A program made the position numbers and the translations under genes. A stretch of DNA of 64,000 nucleotides from Apoderus coryli (lineage: Eukaryota > Arthropoda > Insecta > Coleoptera > Attelabidae), in contig OU452201.1 in the NCBI GenBank assembly GCA_911728435.2, positions 2,728,001 to 2,792,000 of the forward strand. Reading direction: 5' to 3'. Positions within the stretch are counted from its first letter, which is position 1, and every line of letters starts with the position of its first letter. The notes beneath the pieces were generated by a model, which was given only the letters and a program-made list of their open reading frames with translations, ran no database searches and was not told where the DNA came from. Below are positions 61,233-64,000 of the stretch, piece after piece.

Positions 61233-61600
61233 TAATTCTAAAACACCTACATAAGATTTGAGACAAATTTCATATTATAATCTTACTCAAAATCCAAATA
61301 TTAAATAATATATAAAGTATTTCATTTAAAATATACAAGTCGACAGGTAGGTACTTCTGACAAAAACGGTAGTGTTCTCATAATTCCTTCCAAATAAGAC
61401 CTTTTTAATATTTGGGTTGTCTTTCACATCATATAGAGTACCTAAATATTAGTGGATTTCCCTTTGGTGGTAAAGGGAAGTCACGTATTATATTTAACAA
61501 TTAGCAACAATAATAATTATTAGATAATTAAAACTACCTGTTTGACTAAAATTCTGTAACGCTTTACAACAAAAAAATAGGACAAAATGAATGGTATAAG

Positions 61601-61641
61601 CATAGAATAAGAAACCTACGCTTACGCTCCCTTATTCTGTG
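61601..61641. mobile_element. 41-bp palindromic insertion, CATAG family
   Basis: The ends CATAGAATAAG and CTTATTCTGTG are the same as at 28419-28462, with a different 19-bp core. An exact 7-bp duplication GTATAAG flanks it at 61594-61600 and 61642-61648. Confidence 0.8.
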
Positions 61642-61721
61642 GTATAAGTATGTATAAAATCATCATATGCATTTTCTTCCTTTAATTCTCACTTATTTTC
61701 TACTTTCCAATTATAATGTAC

Positions 61722-61800
61722 ACCATCATCAGCTCTAAAAAATTATTATGATTTTTAGTCCTGATGATGGTGCATATTATGCACCGAAACGAAAATACGA
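61722..61800. repeat. Foldback with hammerhead-like core
   Basis: Inverted arms caccatcatcag and ctgatgatggtg flank a second pair (ctaaaaa, tttttag). The plus strand at 61761-61790 reads CTGATGA, a 7-bp perfect hairpin ggtgcat/atgcacc, then GAAAC. Stems I and III of a hammerhead could not be formed cleanly. Confidence 0.45.
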
Positions 61801-61896
61801 GACATGTTTTTTAAGTAAGTACCGTTTTGGAATTAAAAAAAGACGTGCAAAGATATCGCAATAATTTTATTTTTACATGAAAGCCTGTACCTTAAT

Positions 61897-62967
61897 CTAC
61901 TTTTCTACATAATTTCCGTGAATATTGAGGCACTTGTCATAACGTGGCACCAGTTTTTGAATACCCTCCTCATAAAATTCTGCCGCCTGACTTGTTAACC
62001 ACTGTATCACAAATGTTTTGACTTCGTTATCGTCTTGAAGACGCTGACCACCCAGGTGTTTCTTCAAGTGCAGGAACAAATGGTAGTCGCTGGGCGCCAG
62101 ATCAGGGCTGTATGGAGGATGATCTAGAGTTTCCCATTTAAAAGATTTGATGAGATCTTTGGTCCGATTACTCGTAGCCACATGTGGACGGGCATTGTCA
62201 TGCAGCAAAACGATACCCTTACTCAACTTGCCACGTCTTTTGTTCTGGATTGCACGACGCAGATTGTTCAATGTCTCACAATAAGACGCTGCATTGATTG
62301 TCTCATTACGAGGCAGAAACTCCACTAGCAATACTCCTTTTCTGTCCCAAAAAACTGTGCACATGATTTTCCGGGCAGAAATTGTTTGCTTAAACTTCAC
62401 TCTTTTGGGTGATGATGAATGTCGCCATTCCATGGATTGTTGTTTCGATTCTGGTGTGACGTAGGCCACCCATGTTTCGTCACCAGTGACAATTTGATCT
62501 AAAAAATCTTCACCTTCATGGAAAGTCAATGCACTGCCTAAACGTTGGGTTTTGTGCAAATCCGTCAACATTTTTGGAATTCAACGTGAACACAATTTCC
62601 GGTAATTCAAGTTCTCGGTCACAATGCGATACAAAACACTACGAGAATATTGAGGAAAACAGTCGCACATTGATGAAATTGTAAAGCGTCTGTTTTCTCT
62701 CACATTTTCATCCACTTTCTGCACCAAATCTTCATTAACGACCGAAGGACGCCCACTCCGTTCTTCATCATGCACATTTGTGCGGCCATCTTTAAATGCT
62801 CTCACCCATTTCCTTACCATTCCATCACTCATAATGTTTTGTCCGTAAAGTTCACAGATCTCACGATGAATATCGATCGGTTTTACACCTTTAGCACTAA
62901 GAAATCGTATATCAGCCCGTACTTCACAATCGGCGGGTCTCACGATTGTCGGAGGCAGCTTAAACAC
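61897..62967 (-). pseudogene. Mariner transposase with one nonsense codon
   Basis: The minus strand encodes a nearly complete mariner transposase. The N-terminal part (62967-62581) has the two helix-turn-helix domains, ending NLNYRKLCSR; then a TGA where the family has Trp (the following residues IPKMLTD continue in the same frame); then the catalytic domain to 61897. Catalytic Asp blocks are IVTGDETWV, VLLHDNARPH and PYSPDLAPSDYHLF. I count 36 residues between the second and third Asp, against 34 in Mos1-type elements. The end reads LVPRYDKCLNIHGNYVEK. A single TGG-to-TGA change makes the frame inactive. Terminal inverted repeats were not resolved. Confidence 0.88.
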
Positions 62968-63008
62968 TCAGTAAACAACGTATACAATGAGGAATCAGAC
63001 TGTAATGG

Positions 63009-63038
63009 CAAAGATTAATCTACACAAATTAATCTTTG
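63009..63038. mobile_element. 30-bp palindromic insertion, CAAAG family
   Basis: It opens CAAAGATTAATCTACAC, identical to the first 17 bases of the 2.9-kb element at 28704, and ends ATTAATCTTTG. An exact 7-bp duplication GTAATGG flanks it at 63002-63008 and 63039-63045. It lies just upstream of the mariner frame. Confidence 0.85.
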
Positions 63039-63045
63039 GTAATGG

Positions 63046-63693
63046 TGTCAGTGCGTAGACAAGAGATGTAGGTAACCAGCGCGCATGCGCGGAACGCCGA
63101 CCGTAGCGCTGCGGCGGCGGAATCCCAAACGGTACTTACTAAAAAAACGTGCCTCGTATATGTCTATAAATCAACCAACGTCTGCTCGCTCCTTTTCGTT
63201 ATGAATTACTCCAAGGAAAATATATTATGTAGTAAGGAAAATAAGCGACTTTAAAGATATAATTGATATAGAAAGATTAGCATCTCTACTCTACATTCTA
63301 GTTGAATTTTTCTGAGCTGAAAATATACAGAGTGGTCTAACAAAAAGTATGCACCTAGCTTTTCTTTTATTGAAATTTAAAGCTAAAAAGCTCGGAAACG
63401 CCGCGACGCCCTGATTTAAATATAAAGAAGCTTGTTTTTAACATATATATACTTTCAAACAGGTTTAGTGTATTTTTACTGTAGGTATCCATATTTAATT
63501 AACAATGAAAATCTATTTTTAAAATAGTTTACTTATGTACTTTAACATTTTTTTTCAGTATAACATTTAACCATAACCATTCAGGTATACATTCAAAGGA
63601 TCTTATACTGTACTAATTTAAAAATACCTAGAGAAGACAGTTTCTTCTCTAGGTATTTTTAGATTCAAATTCACAGAATTGCAATAAAAGCTA
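63046..63693. other. Intergenic DNA with a GC-rich island and a hairpin
   Basis: A GC-rich stretch of about 50 bp (63078-63125, with cgcgcatgcgcgg and gcggcggcgg) stands out in AT-rich DNA and may be a promoter piece. A repeat shared with 51935 lies at 63326-63390. A hairpin with 17-bp arms (aaaaatacctagagaag and complement) lies at 63619-63660 without a flanking duplication. Confidence 0.35.
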
Positions 63694-64000
63694 TTACAAA
63701 AGCTCATTGACTTGTTCCATATGTTTAACGAGATCAGCACAAACAAAATCCATGTCAGCAGTGTCTTTTAGACTTGAATTGCTAATGTTATCGATACTAG
63801 TTTCGCATTGATAAAAATAGGAGTTGCCTAAACCGATTTTGAAAAATCGCAACATACGCTGCTTGAATAACTGTGACGGTGTTAAACCATATTCATTTTT
63901 ATTAGTATTCGACTGTTTATAATTGTTGTTCCTTCTTGCCGTGCTGCTTGAATCGTTTTTTGACGAGGAAAAACTTGTTTGACTTGTTTGTGGTGTAAAG
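63694..64000 (-). CDS. C-terminal exon of an unidentified protein (runs off the edge)
   Basis: On the minus strand a frame is open from the window edge to a TAA at 63694-63696, just over 100 codons with no stop. It is Ser/Asn-rich at first (TSFSSSKNDSSSTARRNNNY), then more structured: YGLTPSQLFKQRMLRFFKIG, LGNSYFYQCETSID and DFVCADLVKHMEQVNELL at the end. The rest of the gene lies outside the window. I do not recognise it. Length and composition argue for a real coding exon. Confidence 0.5.
   Translation of the reverse strand, partial: FTPQTSQTSFSSSKNDSSSTARRNNNYKQSNTNKNEYGLTPSQLFKQRMLRFFKIGLGNSYFYQCETSIDNISNSSLKDTADMDFVCADLVKHMEQVNELL

Overview
This is a stretch of AT-rich nuclear DNA from an animal, almost certainly an insect. 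The genes are split by short GT-AG introns. The protein set is animal-type (ER chaperone ending in KDEL, HPS1, 4EHP, SIN1). The repeats are typical of insects: mariner, hAT, and non-LTR elements with TTATTA tails. A beetle or a similar order is a guess. No bacterial or viral genome features are present. All exon models were read by eye from reading frames and splice signals; none has been tested against transcripts or databases.

Layout. 1-9500 is gene-poor and holds eroded non-LTR retrotransposons. 9524-11792 (minus) is HPS1 and 13029-13865 (plus) is METTL6; they are divergent, and a 785-bp hAT-type element packed with TATCGATA motifs sits between them. 13945-20000 (plus) is a non-coding host gene with about ten small exons and a C/D-box snoRNA in nearly every intron. 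20539-22976 (minus) is BiP/GRP78 with a well-formed stress-response promoter. 24450-28079 (minus) is PDCD2L, which carries a complete SLC25A32-like carrier gene (plus) in one intron and a tRNA-Ala (plus) in another. 28080-31900 is mobile DNA, including a 2.9-kb element with 31-bp terminal inverted repeats. Then come MIC13 (minus), NDUFS2 (plus), V-ATPase subunit e (minus), mitochondrial prolyl-tRNA synthetase (plus), an unrecognised 234-residue protein (minus), a PPP1R36-like protein (minus), ZCCHC10 (plus), 4EHP (minus), SIN1 (plus) and ornithine aminotransferase (minus). 57 kb to the end is gene-poor, with a THAP-domain remnant, a mariner element with one nonsense codon, and the 3' end of an unidentified gene at the edge.

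Themes. Several neighbours act in mitochondria (SLC25A32, MIC13, NDUFS2, PARS2, OAT), though nothing shows they are co-regulated. The most unusual signal is a class of tiny palindromic insertions, 29-44 bp long, each flanked by an exact 7- or 8-bp target-site duplication. They occur at 28419, 29101, 44830, 58902, 61601 and 63009. Two of them are made of little more than the termini of the 2.9-kb element at 28704-31581. Second is the hAT-type element, whose subterminal TATCGATA arrays match the binding site of DREF and which lies between two divergent promoters. Third is the snoRNA host gene, with local triplication of SNORD33-like and SNORD80-like guides.
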